Shown: piece after piece, positions 9,626-18,069 of the stretch | How positions within the stretch are numbered: position 1 is the first letter of the stretch | Layout of the letters: every line of letters starts with the position of its first letter | DNA from: an uncultured Bacilli bacterium | GTDB lineage: Bacteria > Bacillota_I > Bacilli_A > RF39 > UBA660 | Assembly (NCBI GenBank): GCA_944350315.1 | Contig: CALVON010000025.1 | Coordinates: 1 to 64,000 of the forward strand | Direction of reading: 5' to 3' | DNA length: 64,000 nucleotides | Notes under the pieces: generated by a model | What the model was told of the DNA's origin: nothing | What the model saw: only the letters and a program-made list of their open reading frames with translations | Database searches by the model: none | Position numbers and translations under genes: made by a program

Positions 9626-10390
9626 TTAATTAATCAAAAAGTTAATAATATCTGAAAAATTTAATCCCCATATATATAAAATTATTCCGGCCATGCTCAA
9701 GAAAGGTCCAAAGGGTATTATATTATCTTTTTTAAATATTAGTAAAAATAGAGCAATTGGAAAAGCAATAAATGTTGCAAAGAAAATATTACATATGGAC
9801 ATTGGATATCCTATTACTAATCCTACTAAAAACATTAGTTTTATATCTCCTCCGCCAAGAGACTCTTGTTTAAACATGATATCACCAATTTTTTTTATCA
9901 ATATCATAGTTATAAATGAGCCTAATCCAGATGCAACTTTAAAAGCTGTTTCATATAGGCCAATATCTATTATGTCAACAACAATGATAGAAAATATAGC
10001 AATAATTAATACTTCATCTAAAATTATCATATATTCAATATCACTTATAATAATTATTATTAGACTAGAGACAAAGATGAGAGCTACTATCAACTGAAGT
10101 GAATAACCAAATACATGGTAACAGACGGCAAATAATATACCCGTACATATCTCCATTAAAATATAACTAATTGGCATTTTTGCTTTACACTTTCGACATT
10201 TACCACCTTGTATTAAGTAAGATATAATAGGTATTAGTTCATACCATTTTAAATAGTGATTACAATTTTCACAATGTGATGGTGGGCTAATAATCGATTT
10301 TCCTTTGGATAATCTCGAAGCTATCACGTGATAAAACGAGCCCATAACACTACCGAATACGAAAAAAATAGTTAAGTATAAGTATTCCAT
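9626..10390 (-). CDS. pilD: Prepilin peptidase / N-methyltransferase (PilD/ComC)
   Basis: Cleaves the leader of type IV prepilins and methylates the new N-terminus. 254 residues, A24 family, with about eight membrane segments. The cytoplasmic zinc site has two CxxC pairs (CENC and CRKC, residues 41-66). Both catalytic aspartates are visible: one in IIISDIEYMI and one in LGGGDIKLM. Its start lies 12 bases after pilC, and the likely substrate class is the prepilin at 51.8 kb. In many Bacillota the same enzyme serves the competence pseudopilus, which fits comEA/comEC here. Confidence 0.93.
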   Translation of the reverse strand: MEYLYLTIFFVFGSVMGSFYHVIASRLSKGKSIISPPSHCENCNHYLKWYELIPIISYLIQGGKCRKCKAKMPISYILMEICTGILFAVCYHVFGYSLQLIVALIFVSSLIIIIISDIEYMIILDEVLIIAIFSIIVVDIIDIGLYETAFKVASGLGSFITMILIKKIGDIMFKQESLGGGDIKLMFLVGLVIGYPMSICNIFFATFIAFPIALFLLIFKKDNIIPFGPFLSMAGIILYIWGLNFSDIINFLIN

Positions 10391-10402
10391 ATAAAACTCC
10401 CC

Positions 10403-11740
10403 TTATATAATTGTGCTATATATATCAAACATAGGTACTACAACAGCTAATAAGATAATTCCTACAATAACTGCTAACATGATTATCATGACAGGTTCTA
10501 TTAAACTTTTAAGTCTAGATATAATATTAGTTTGTTCTTCTTGATAATATGCGGCAACATGTTCCATCATTTCACCTAGTTTACCAGTTTTTTCACCAGT
10601 TACTAACATTTCATAGGCAGTTTCTGGAAATGCCCAATGATTTTTAAAAGCGACAGACACGCCATTTCCTTTACTTAAATTATTAATTGAGTCATTAATT
10701 ATTTTTTTATAAATTTCATTTTCAGTAATTCTACTTAAAATATCCATACTATCAGTTATAAAGACATCATGCTTAATCAAAGTAGAAAAGGTACTGGTAA
10801 ATATTACTAATTGATTATATTTAATAATATCCTTAACAACAGGAATATGCATAACAATATATTGAAGATAATATTTGAATTTTTTAGATGTTTTATAAAA
10901 GGTTGTAATTGATAAAACAATAATTAAAATTATTCCTAAAATAAAATACCAATAATTAGTTACAAACTCACTCATATTCATAATACTAATAGTTATTTGT
11001 GGTAAATTTGAGCCTGTTGTTTCATACATTGATGTAAATGATGGAACAACATATGTTATAACAAAGGTTAAAACAGCTACTGCAAAAATCATTAAAACAG
11101 AAGGATATGTCATAGCATTGATAATTTGCTTACGATTACTATCTTGTCTTTTATAGTAAGCGGCCATATCATCAAGAACCTCAGTTAAGTCTCCGGTCAT
11201 TTCTGATGTCTTTAACATATTAATTAACATTTTAGGAAAAACTTTTCCTTGCTTTTCTAGGCATTGACTAAAAGATAGTCCTCTATTTAGATTAAAGACA
11301 ATTCTTCTATATAGCATTTGTACACTTCTTTTTTTACTTTGATGGCTTAATATTTCCATTGAATCAAGAAGTGGTATACCTGATTTTACATAAGTAGATA
11401 ATTGAGTTAAAAAGAATGTTAAATCTTTAGAACTCATTTTTCTAGTAGATGATAAATTTGCTAGGCCTAAACTAGTAGATAGTTTATCTTCTTCAATAGA
11501 AATAATTTCATACCCTTTATTTAAAAGAAAAGACTCTACGCTAACTTTGTTTTCAGCATCAAAGTAGCTTTCAATTATTTTCCCATCAGATTGTCTCACT
11601 TTGTATTTATATCTTTTTAGTTTATTGCTTGTATCATTGGTGGTTTTATCATTTAAATTGTTATTTAATTGATTAACAGGATTAATTAGTTTAGTATTAT
11701 TTCCATTATTGTACATATTAGGATTTTGACTATTATTCAC
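10403..11740 (-). CDS. pilC: Type II secretion / type IV pilus inner membrane protein (PilC/GspF/ComGB)
   Basis: 445 residues. An Asn-rich first 40 residues, a small beta domain (YKYKVRQSDGKIIESYFDAE), then two T2SF domains of about 120 residues each (FLTQLSTYVKSGIPLLDSME and FTSTFSTLIKHDVFITDSMD) with three membrane segments. It forms the platform for pilus assembly. GTG start with AGGTGG upstream. The ATPase (PilB/ComGA) usually encoded just upstream is absent; instead a divergent YqfQ-like gene lies there, so the ATPase must be elsewhere. Confidence 0.9.
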   Translation of the reverse strand: MNNSQNPNMYNNGNNTKLINPVNQLNNNLNDKTTNDTSNKLKRYKYKVRQSDGKIIESYFDAENKVSVESFLLNKGYEIISIEEDKLSTSLGLANLSSTRKMSSKDLTFFLTQLSTYVKSGIPLLDSMEILSHQSKKRSVQMLYRRIVFNLNRGLSFSQCLEKQGKVFPKMLINMLKTSEMTGDLTEVLDDMAAYYKRQDSNRKQIINAMTYPSVLMIFAVAVLTFVITYVVPSFTSMYETTGSNLPQITISIMNMSEFVTNYWYFILGIILIIVLSITTFYKTSKKFKYYLQYIVMHIPVVKDIIKYNQLVIFTSTFSTLIKHDVFITDSMDILSRITENEIYKKIINDSINNLSKGNGVSVAFKNHWAFPETAYEMLVTGEKTGKLGEMMEHVAAYYQEEQTNIISRLKSLIEPVMIIMLAVIVGIILLAVVVPMFDIYSTII

Positions 11741-11851
11741 AATTTCACCACCTTTTACTTTTTACTTATATTATAATTGTATCACAAATATTATTTTTTT
11801 TAAAACTTTTTTTATATTTTTACATATATTAGTATAGGAAGGGATATTAAT

Positions 11852-12271
11852 ATGAATCCACAAAGATTTTTTATACCAAATATGTATAATATGAGAATGC
11901 CTGCTGCTTCAATGATGAGAATGGGAAGTACGGGATCTAGAGGAATTGGTTTATTTAATAGACTGGGAATTAATTTTAAAAATTTTAGTTTTAGTGGGTT
12001 ACTTAGTGGTGCTAATAAAACTTTAAACGTTGTCAATCAAACAATTCCACTTGTTAGACAAGCAAAACCGATGGTAAACAATGTAAGATCAATGTTAAAA
12101 CTAGCAAGAGCATTTGGAAATGAGACTATTTCTAAAAATAATGCTAATAATATAGAAAATAATAAAATGAGTAATAATATAAATATTACAAACACCAATA
12201 GTAATGGTAAAGAGATAATTGATAATAATGTGAATAATTATTATGATAATTATCCTAATTTCTTTATATAA
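11852..12271 (+). CDS. VrrA/YqfQ-like protein
   Basis: 139 residues, no membrane segment. The N-terminus is rich in Met, Pro, Phe and Arg (MNPQRFFIPNMYNMRMP), the middle has GLFNRLGINFKNFSFSGLLS followed by TLNVVNQTIPLVRQAKPMV and SMLKLARAFG, and the tail is Asn-rich. This layout matches the VrrA/YqfQ family of Bacillus. In B. subtilis yqfQ lies near trmK, rpoD and nfo, all of which are in this window. The function is unknown. AGGAAGGG precedes the ATG; the gene ends in a bidirectional terminator. Confidence 0.65.
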   Translation: MNPQRFFIPNMYNMRMPAASMMRMGSTGSRGIGLFNRLGINFKNFSFSGLLSGANKTLNVVNQTIPLVRQAKPMVNNVRSMLKLARAFGNETISKNNANNIENNKMSNNINITNTNSNGKEIIDNNVNNYYDNYPNFFI

Positions 12272-12305
12272 AAAGGACTTTATGTTTTTAAATAAAGTCC
12301 TTTTT
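12271..12305. terminator. Bidirectional terminator
   Basis: AAAAAGGACTTTAT and ATAAAGTCCTTTTT form a long AT-flanked stem with an 8-base loop between two convergent genes, with T runs in both directions. Confidence 0.85.
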
Positions 12306-12944
12306 CTATCCTAATTGTCTTATAATTCCTGACCACTCAAGAGTAAAATTTAAATTTTGCATGGAATCGGTATTATTATTACCAATATTAATATGTTCAT
12401 ATGCCGAATCTAACCATATATATAAATATAAAGGTTGAATTTGGGTTTCTGTACTAATATTTGAAGATATATTATTTTGAATGGTAATTAAATTTTGAGG
12501 TAAATTATGATAATCTACATTTGAAAAGTCTCCACTTTGAATAATACCAGTAGTACAACTATTTTCAGTATTAGTAATAACCCATTTCAAATAACTTAAT
12601 TGTTCATTAGTAGGATTACCATTATTAGCAGTAAAACTAGTAATATCTAGATTAGCAACAATTTCTCCACTAATATCAGTATTGTTAATATATGTTATAG
12701 TGATTTCTTTTTGAAGGGCATCGGAACTCAAACAATTTGATGTTGGTATTAAAGAATTAATATCAATACTACTACCACCATCTATTTTAGCAGACATATT
12801 AGACGTATCTCCTTCAACTTTTAAAGAAATACTAGTTTCTTCTTCTTCACTAGTCATCCATTGCCAATATGCAAAAGTTGCCCCAGCTATAACTACAATA
12901 ATCAAGATAGCAATAATTGTTGAAAAAATAAATTTTTTTTTCAT
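12306..12944 (-). CDS. SipW-type exported TasA/camelysin-like protein C
   Basis: 212 residues. The leader is a basic start, a 17-residue hydrophobic helix and GATFAYWQWMTSEEEETS, almost the same as the leader end of the large protein at 13.7 kb (GGTLAYWRWQTSEEQKTN). The beta domain ends LYLYIWLDSAYEHINIG. It contains two Cys (SNCLSSDAL, NSCTTGI) that could pair outside the cell. It follows the next gene upstream by 10 bases and likely belongs to the same surface structure. Confidence 0.6.
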   Translation of the reverse strand: MKKKFIFSTIIAILIIVVIAGATFAYWQWMTSEEEETSISLKVEGDTSNMSAKIDGGSSIDINSLIPTSNCLSSDALQKEITITYINNTDISGEIVANLDITSFTANNGNPTNEQLSYLKWVITNTENSCTTGIIQSGDFSNVDYHNLPQNLITIQNNISSNISTETQIQPLYLYIWLDSAYEHINIGNNNTDSMQNLNFTLEWSGIIRQLG

Positions 12945-12954
12945 TTATATAATC

Positions 12955-13533
12955 CTAATTATGAGATTGTTCAGCAGAAGCATGAATATATCCACTATAA
13001 CTATTTTGATCAGGAGTTTCTAATATATCGTTAGTTATTAGGCTACCATCTAACCAAAAATAAACAAAGTAATATCTATTTGCTGTTGTTAAATCATTAG
13101 GATCTACGTACAAATCTTTTTCACCACTAGCGTTAATAGTACCTGTAGCTACAGCTTGTGAAAAATCGGTTGTACAACTAGAAGCTTCAGTAGAACTTGT
13201 ACATACAGCATAATTTAGAGCACCTGAGGTTGTTAATAAGGTATCAGAATTAGTAGTTAATTTTACAGTTAATTTACCTGCTACGGAATTAGTTGAAAGT
13301 TTAGCTGATACAGTTCTAACTGCTGCACTTTCAGGAGTACCAGTACTTAAAATAGGTACATCGTCTAAAGTTTGTGCACCGACATAATCAATTACAAAAT
13401 TACCAGTAATAGTATTATAATTACCATTTGTTATGTTCGCACTAAATGTTAACCATGCAAAAGTAGCTCCTGCTATTAACACTATAAAAAATATTACGCC
13501 GATTATTGTTCCAATCAATTTTTTCTTATCCAT
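12955..13533 (-). CDS. SipW-type exported TasA/camelysin-like protein D
   Basis: 192 residues. Leader with helix IIGVIFFIVLIAGATFAWLTF, then a Ser/Thr-rich beta domain with VRTVSAKLSTNSVAGKLTVK and the end motif YYFVYFWLDGSLITND followed by NSYSGYIHAS. Two Cys (YAVCTSSTEASSC) may form a disulphide. GGAGG precedes the ATG, and a TGATATAAT box lies about 30 bases upstream. It is the first gene of a two-gene operon with protein C. Confidence 0.6.
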   Translation of the reverse strand: MDKKKLIGTIIGVIFFIVLIAGATFAWLTFSANITNGNYNTITGNFVIDYVGAQTLDDVPILSTGTPESAAVRTVSAKLSTNSVAGKLTVKLTTNSDTLLTTSGALNYAVCTSSTEASSCTTDFSQAVATGTINASGEKDLYVDPNDLTTANRYYFVYFWLDGSLITNDILETPDQNSYSGYIHASAEQSHN

Positions 13534-13563
13534 TTCTTACCTCCATTAATTTTACTTATATTT

Positions 13564-13572
13564 ATTATATCA
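13564..13572 (-). promoter_or_regulatory. Extended -10 promoter for surface proteins D and C
   Basis: TGATATAAT on the minus strand about 30 bases upstream of the ATG at 13533; no clear -35 box. It separates this operon from the variable gene. Confidence 0.45.
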
Positions 13573-13617
13573 TAAAATATTAATAATTTATATATTTTTT
13601 TATAAGTAGCCTACCCC

Positions 13618-13653
13618 GTGCCCGGTTTGCAAAAAAAGAGGCAAACCGGGCAC
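13618..13653. repeat. GC-rich perfect inverted repeat downstream of the variable gene
   Basis: GTGCCCGGTTTGC and GCAAACCGGGCAC form a perfect 13-bp stem around a 10-base loop that carries the T run (AAAAAAAGAG on the plus strand). A T run after the stem, as in intrinsic terminators, is missing on both strands. GC-rich hairpin or cruciform repeats just after the variable region are known to aid homing in DGR target genes. It could also fold in the mRNA. Confidence 0.7.
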
Positions 13654-13729
13654 GACTCCATTTCGTATTTTTCTGCTACCTATTTATCTTTTCTTATTGT
13701 CATAACCTCCGTTTCTAAAGAGCATGTCG

Positions 13730-15586
13730 CTACGCTCCTATGCCGAAAACCAAGTGGGCGGCGCTGCCAGAGTACGCATTACCATAATTGCTGCGGAAGT
13801 AGAAGACGCCCGCACCAACCCCAGCGTGGCAGTAACCACCACGACCGAACCACGGATGACTTGAAGAAACGAAACTGGCATAATCACTATACCATGATTT
13901 TGTTTCTGATAAAGCATGCCCAAAACATACTCCACCATTACAAGCCGTTAAACTACTTGTTGTGGTATATTTATCATAATATTTGCTTACTGGAAATGCA
14001 CTAAAGCCACTATTACTTGCTGTATTATTATAATTTCCCATTACATATTCATATGCTCCACCAGACATATCATATACTCCAGTAATATTTCCTGTGGTAC
14101 TTGCTACCTTAGTTAAATCTCTTGTTGATGATTTAGTATTTGTATTATAATTTAACAAGTATCCATCCCAGGTATAAAAACCATATGTATTATACTGAGT
14201 TGTTGATGTTTGATCTGTATATGTCCCATTTATTGGGGTACTTCCTCCAACATTTCCACCACTTCTTCCCGTATAATATCCACTGCTATTATTTATATAT
14301 ACTTCTCTATTTACACCATATTTTGAGTGTGATAAATAGGCTACGGCTCCCCACTCACTATTTTTCATCATATGACTATCAGTATCTGTAGTTAACCCAT
14401 AAACTGATGAACCAGTAAATGTCACTTCACTTCCTGATAATGTACCTCCAGCAAATATCAAGGCTGTTTGAAACTGTGCTGACACATTTTGATCTCTTAA
14501 TGACGTCACATCCGGTAATACTGTTGGCACTGAGTCACTTCCTGTTGTTTCAAACTTACCTACCCATATACCTGATAACTCTTCTCCTGCATCTCTTACT
14601 CCATCACTATCATCATCCCACCAAAAGGCTGGATGGGTAATATATTCTCCTACTTGAGTGCCTGTTGATATTTCATCTTTTGATTCAAATACGATTTCTA
14701 TTTCTTGTTCTTGTCCTCTACTACTTTCTTGTAGTGTCCATATTTTATATTTATATCTTGGTATCCATACAAGGTATGCTAATATATCTGATTGATCTAC
14801 TTCTACACCAGATGTGTTTAGATATGTATCTCTTGATGATTCTGTTACTAGTATTGCATTAGCCCATTCTTTATTTGAATAATTATACCAACTACTATCA
14901 TCTGCTGATACTGTTTTTATTATGGTATTATCTCCTGATACATCAAATGTTATTGGTATCATTCCTTCATCTAATAATGGATTACTTGGCTTAACTTCTG
15001 ACGATACATCTGTACAACTTCCATTTAATGATAAACTAAATGATTGATTCATTGTTGATGATGATTCTTCTTTAGCATCTAACCATATCCATAAATAAAA
15101 TGTTACTGGATTTGATGAAGAATATTCATTTTCTGTAAATAATCTAATTTTATCTCCAGCTTGTTTTCCTTTAAAATTACCTGATACTACAACGTCTTGA
15201 TATGGACTAGTATCAGTAGTAGTAAATGAATACATAAAATTATCACTATTAGATAGGCCTGTACCGATACTATTTATATCTAACCATAAATCCATATAGA
15301 TAGTTTTATCTGCTACATTAATTGTTGGTGTTACGGTTACTGTTCTTTTTATATAGTTAGCACTATTTTCTTCCGTCACTTCTGTTGGTACTAAAGTAAC
15401 ATCACCTTGACTTATATTACCCCCACCATCAGCTGCACATGAAAAATCTGATTCTAATGTAAATACTACATTAGTTTTTTGTTCTTCACTAGTTTGCCAT
15501 CTCCAATAAGCAAGTGTTCCCCCTAATATTGTAAATATTACTGTTAATATTGATAATGTAATTATTATTTTTTTATTTCTATCCAT
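13730..15586 (-). CDS. Large SipW-type surface protein with C-type-lectin/FGE-like domain and DGR-type variable C-terminus
   Basis: 618 residues. Leader (residues 6-27) ending GGTLAYWRWQTSEE; a TasA-like beta domain (30-205) with IYMDLWLDIN and FYLWIWLDAKEE; a linker; then from about 272 a lectin-type domain: VWIPRYKYKIW, THPAFWW, ELSGIWVGKFE, NSEWGAVAYLSHSKYGVN, VYDMSGGAYEYVMGNY and WFGRGGY. The second large surface protein (35.4 kb) shares all of these. The last 40 codons are 59 per cent GC and mostly NNC codons, unlike the rest. The expected last motif GFR lies in another frame, reading on to a stop at 13680, so the present C-terminus seems frameshifted. Binding function is inferred. Confidence 0.75.
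   Translation of the reverse strand: MDRNKKIIITLSILTVIFTILGGTLAYWRWQTSEEQKTNVVFTLESDFSCAADGGGNISQGDVTLVPTEVTEENSANYIKRTVTVTPTINVADKTIYMDLWLDINSIGTGLSNSDNFMYSFTTTDTSPYQDVVVSGNFKGKQAGDKIRLFTENEYSSSNPVTFYLWIWLDAKEESSSTMNQSFSLSLNGSCTDVSSEVKPSNPLLDEGMIPITFDVSGDNTIIKTVSADDSSWYNYSNKEWANAILVTESSRDTYLNTSGVEVDQSDILAYLVWIPRYKYKIWTLQESSRGQEQEIEIVFESKDEISTGTQVGEYITHPAFWWDDDSDGVRDAGEELSGIWVGKFETTGSDSVPTVLPDVTSLRDQNVSAQFQTALIFAGGTLSGSEVTFTGSSVYGLTTDTDSHMMKNSEWGAVAYLSHSKYGVNREVYINNSSGYYTGRSGGNVGGSTPINGTYTDQTSTTQYNTYGFYTWDGYLLNYNTNTKSSTRDLTKVASTTGNITGVYDMSGGAYEYVMGNYNNTASNSGFSAFPVSKYYDKYTTTSSLTACNGGVCFGHALSETKSWYSDYASFVSSSHPWFGRGGYCHAGVGAGVFYFRSNYGNAYSGSAAHLVFGIGA
13735..13862 (-). other. Candidate DGR variable region (VR)
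   Basis: The last 40 codons of the surface gene. From the Tyr after RGG to the His before the end, 16 of 27 codons end in C (TAC, TGC, CAC, GGC, GTC, TTC, CGC, AGC, GCC). GC is 71 of 120 in 13741-13860 against 19 of 60 in 13921-13980. NNC codons arise when AAC codons of a template repeat are randomised at A. The peptide pattern RGGxxxxGxxAGxFxF, then GNA, fits DGR variable proteins. Template repeat and reverse transcriptase are not in the window. Confidence 0.7.
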
Positions 15587-15616
15587 ATATTACTCTCCTT
15601 TACTATCTTAATATAA

Positions 15617-15645
15617 ATTATACTTTATATTTTTATTTTTGTCTA
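15617..15645 (-). promoter_or_regulatory. Sigma-A promoter of the variable surface gene
   Basis: TAGACA (-35), 17-base spacer, TATAAT (-10) on the minus strand, ending about 30 bases before the ATG at 15586. It implies vegetative expression of the protein. Confidence 0.65.
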
Positions 15646-15660
15646 TGAACAATTTACATA

Positions 15661-15936
15661 TTATTTTATTTTTTTAACAATAAAATATTTACAATCTGGG
15701 GCACAATTTTGTGTAAGATATGTAGATACATTTTTATAATTATTTATTTTATTTACTTTTTTAGATTTAGGGTCATAGAAGCCTTTCAATCTTAGTTTAC
15801 CATAGGCTATATCTCCAACTACATAGTCATAGTCATAAAAATAATCTGTACATTTTGATAAAAATTCTTCTTCATTAAAAGCATCTTTATAATCTTTTAT
15901 TAATTCATATGTATTATTATTTAATTCTATTTTCAT
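15661..15936 (-). CDS. yutD: YutD-like protein (DUF1027)
   Basis: 91 residues matching YutD: NNNTYELIKDYKDAFNEEEF, DYDYVVGDIAYGKLRLKGFY and C-terminal CAPDCKYFIVKK. Function unknown; conserved in Bacilli. It lies 2 bases after the DUF4015 gene with AAGGAG before its ATG, so the two are co-transcribed. It is followed by the promoter of the variable surface gene. Confidence 0.82.
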   Translation of the reverse strand: MKIELNNNTYELIKDYKDAFNEEEFLSKCTDYFYDYDYVVGDIAYGKLRLKGFYDPKSKKVNKINNYKNVSTYLTQNCAPDCKYFIVKKIK

Positions 15937-15938
15937 GT

Positions 15939-17642
15939 TTACTCCTTGTTATAGTCTTTAGAAAAGGCGGATTTTATTTGATTATATTTATTTATATTTG
16001 ATGCCGAATTCCATGTCATAAAACCTCCAGTTAAACCTGCATCAACTAAGGCCCTAGCTTGGTCACTTATTTTTTCTGCACCATAAGTTACAGTAGGATT
16101 CCAATATGGAGTGTCATATGCTGTTATCCATGTTCTAGCGACTGCTGGAGTGGGTATTTCGGTTTGTCTTTCCGCAGCACCTTTTGCCCAGTTATAGACT
16201 GTTTGATAAGCATTTGTCCAAGTATCAGTAGTTCTACCGAAATGATCGGTATATGGCATTGAACTTATCACGTCTACTATATTAGATATTGCTGGCCAAT
16301 ATTGTCCATATGAAGTTACATAAGTTCCTGAACATTCTCCAAAAACATCAACTGATAAATAAACTTCTTTTTTATGTATTTGATCGGTTGCATAATATAA
16401 GAAATTTTGGATGGTTTCGGCTTTTTCTTCGTTATATTTATTTTTGAAATCTGTATTACTATTTTGTGACATATTATAAGCATCTTCTGGGAATCTAACA
16501 TAGTCAAATTGAATTTCATTAAATCCCATATCGTCAATTGCTTGAATTGCTAGAGCAACATTATATTCCCAAGCTCCCCTACTATAACCTGATGGCCATA
16601 ATCTTGATGATACAGGTGAACTAATACAATCTTCTAGATGGTCTTTTCCATAATGTGAATCATTAAAAACAACAATTCTTCCAATAACATATATTCCCGC
16701 TTCTTTTATTTTATCAATTGCATTTTTATAAGTATCATAACTATTAATAGCATTATTATAGGCAGTTTGTGAATATTCTTTAGCTATTTCCATAGGATAA
16801 GCCAATGCTCCATCTTTTAAATCTACGACAATAGCATTAACACCACTAGAAGTGGCTATTTCTAAATACTTATCTATGTTACCAATAACATTAGCACCAG
16901 CGTTTAAATACATAGATTTGGCATTTTTTAATAATGGATTATTTTCAAATTCTACTTTTTCATATGGATAGTAATCTAAGGTTGAAGCTTTTCCCCCATA
17001 TAATTCTCTAGAATATTTTCTATCTTTATGAATATCATATGTACCCGATTCATTATAATTTGCTTGAGCTAATTCTTCATTATCTACTAAATATTTAGCA
17101 TATACCCATCCGGTTATATCATCTTTTTTTATTTTGTACATATTAACTAATCCTTGGTTATCTATTTTATCATAGTCTAATATTTCTAATTTATTTCCTT
17201 TTTTAATAAATGATTCTATCTTATAATCTTCATTATTTTGATATACAGTTACTGATGTTCTTACATATTTTTCAGTTTCTTTTACAACATCATCTTTATC
17301 TTTAGTTAAATTATCTTTAGCTATAAAATATTTTTGGTCATTATAAGTTATTTCTATATATTTTATATCATCTACTATTTTTTCTTTATCTTGTGATTTT
17401 ATTTTTGTTCCTCTATAAATATCGGTGTCTTCAGTCATTTTATTTTCTTCTTCATTATATTTATATAACTTTACAACATTGGTTGTAGATGAGATATAAT
17501 ATGTTTTAGTTATAATATTATTTTTAGGATATTTTATTAATTCAAAAAGAGATATTCCTAATATTAATAATATAAATATAGCAATTATTAATCTTTTAAT
17601 ATTTAATTTTTTCTTTTTACTTTTTCTTAGTCTATCTGACAT
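15939..17642 (-). CDS. DUF4015 glycoside-hydrolase-like membrane protein with SH3-like region
   Basis: 567 residues. A basic cytoplasmic start, one membrane helix (about 18-34), SH3-like repeats (residues 60-190, including GWVYAKYLV), then a DUF4015 TIM-barrel domain from about 235: KSMYLNAGANVIG, NAIVVDLKDGALAYP, YVIGRIVVFND, FNEIQFDYVRFPED, VYLSVDVFGECSG and GGFMTWNSAS. This family is annotated as a putative glycoside hydrolase; the conserved Asp residues in DYVRFPED and DVFGE are kept. It is likely membrane-anchored and acts on the cell wall or surface glycans; substrate unknown. Confidence 0.8.
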   Translation of the reverse strand: MSDRLRKSKKKKLNIKRLIIAIFILLILGISLFELIKYPKNNIITKTYYISSTTNVVKLYKYNEEENKMTEDTDIYRGTKIKSQDKEKIVDDIKYIEITYNDQKYFIAKDNLTKDKDDVVKETEKYVRTSVTVYQNNEDYKIESFIKKGNKLEILDYDKIDNQGLVNMYKIKKDDITGWVYAKYLVDNEELAQANYNESGTYDIHKDRKYSRELYGGKASTLDYYPYEKVEFENNPLLKNAKSMYLNAGANVIGNIDKYLEIATSSGVNAIVVDLKDGALAYPMEIAKEYSQTAYNNAINSYDTYKNAIDKIKEAGIYVIGRIVVFNDSHYGKDHLEDCISSPVSSRLWPSGYSRGAWEYNVALAIQAIDDMGFNEIQFDYVRFPEDAYNMSQNSNTDFKNKYNEEKAETIQNFLYYATDQIHKKEVYLSVDVFGECSGTYVTSYGQYWPAISNIVDVISSMPYTDHFGRTTDTWTNAYQTVYNWAKGAAERQTEIPTPAVARTWITAYDTPYWNPTVTYGAEKISDQARALVDAGLTGGFMTWNSASNINKYNQIKSAFSKDYNKE

Positions 17643-17748
17643 ATTATCACCTATGATTAGTATAGCATAGATTGATATTTTTTTCTACATTAATTTTTGT
17701 TGAATATTATTATTTTTTTTGATAAAATTTTTATTAGAGATGATAGAG

Positions 17749-18069
17749 ATGTATTTGGTTTATGATAATAAAAAAATAAAATTAGTTGAGTGCAAAAGTT
17801 TCTTTTCACGATTAAGAGGGTTTATGGGGGTTAAAGAGATAAATTTAGCAATTGTTTTTAATAGATGTAATAGTATTCATACTTTTTTTATGAAGAGTAA
17901 TATTGATGTTATAATGTGTGATAAGGATAATAATATTTTGTTTTATTTTAATAATTTAGATAAAAATAAAATAATTTGGCCTAAAAAAAAGGTATATAGA
18001 ACAATTGAGTTGCCTGTTAATTATTTTAATATAAAAATTAATAAAAAGATAAGGATGGAAAAAGAATGA
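17749..18069 (+). CDS. DUF192 family protein
   Basis: About 106 residues starting MYLVYDNKKIKLVEC. DUF192 features: FFSRLRGFMGVKE, NSIHTFFMKSNIDVIMCDKDN and a region near KKVYRTIELP. The function is not known. Two start codons a few residues upstream are possible; I chose the ATG that gives the family N-terminus. Its stop overlaps the gpsA ATG (ATGA), so the two are translationally coupled. Confidence 0.75.
   Translation: MYLVYDNKKIKLVECKSFFSRLRGFMGVKEINLAIVFNRCNSIHTFFMKSNIDVIMCDKDNNILFYFNNLDKNKIIWPKKKVYRTIELPVNYFNIKINKKIRMEKE

Noticed and set aside
13618-13653. The GC-rich inverted repeat as an ordinary terminator
   Set aside because: The T run is in the loop rather than after the stem on both strands, so an intrinsic terminator is not the best reading, though it is not excluded.
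13618-14862. Several open frames on the plus strand opposite the variable surface gene
   Set aside because: They lack ribosome binding sites, are rich in His/Leu/Tyr as expected for antisense frames of a Thr/Ser-rich gene, and overlap a clear long gene.
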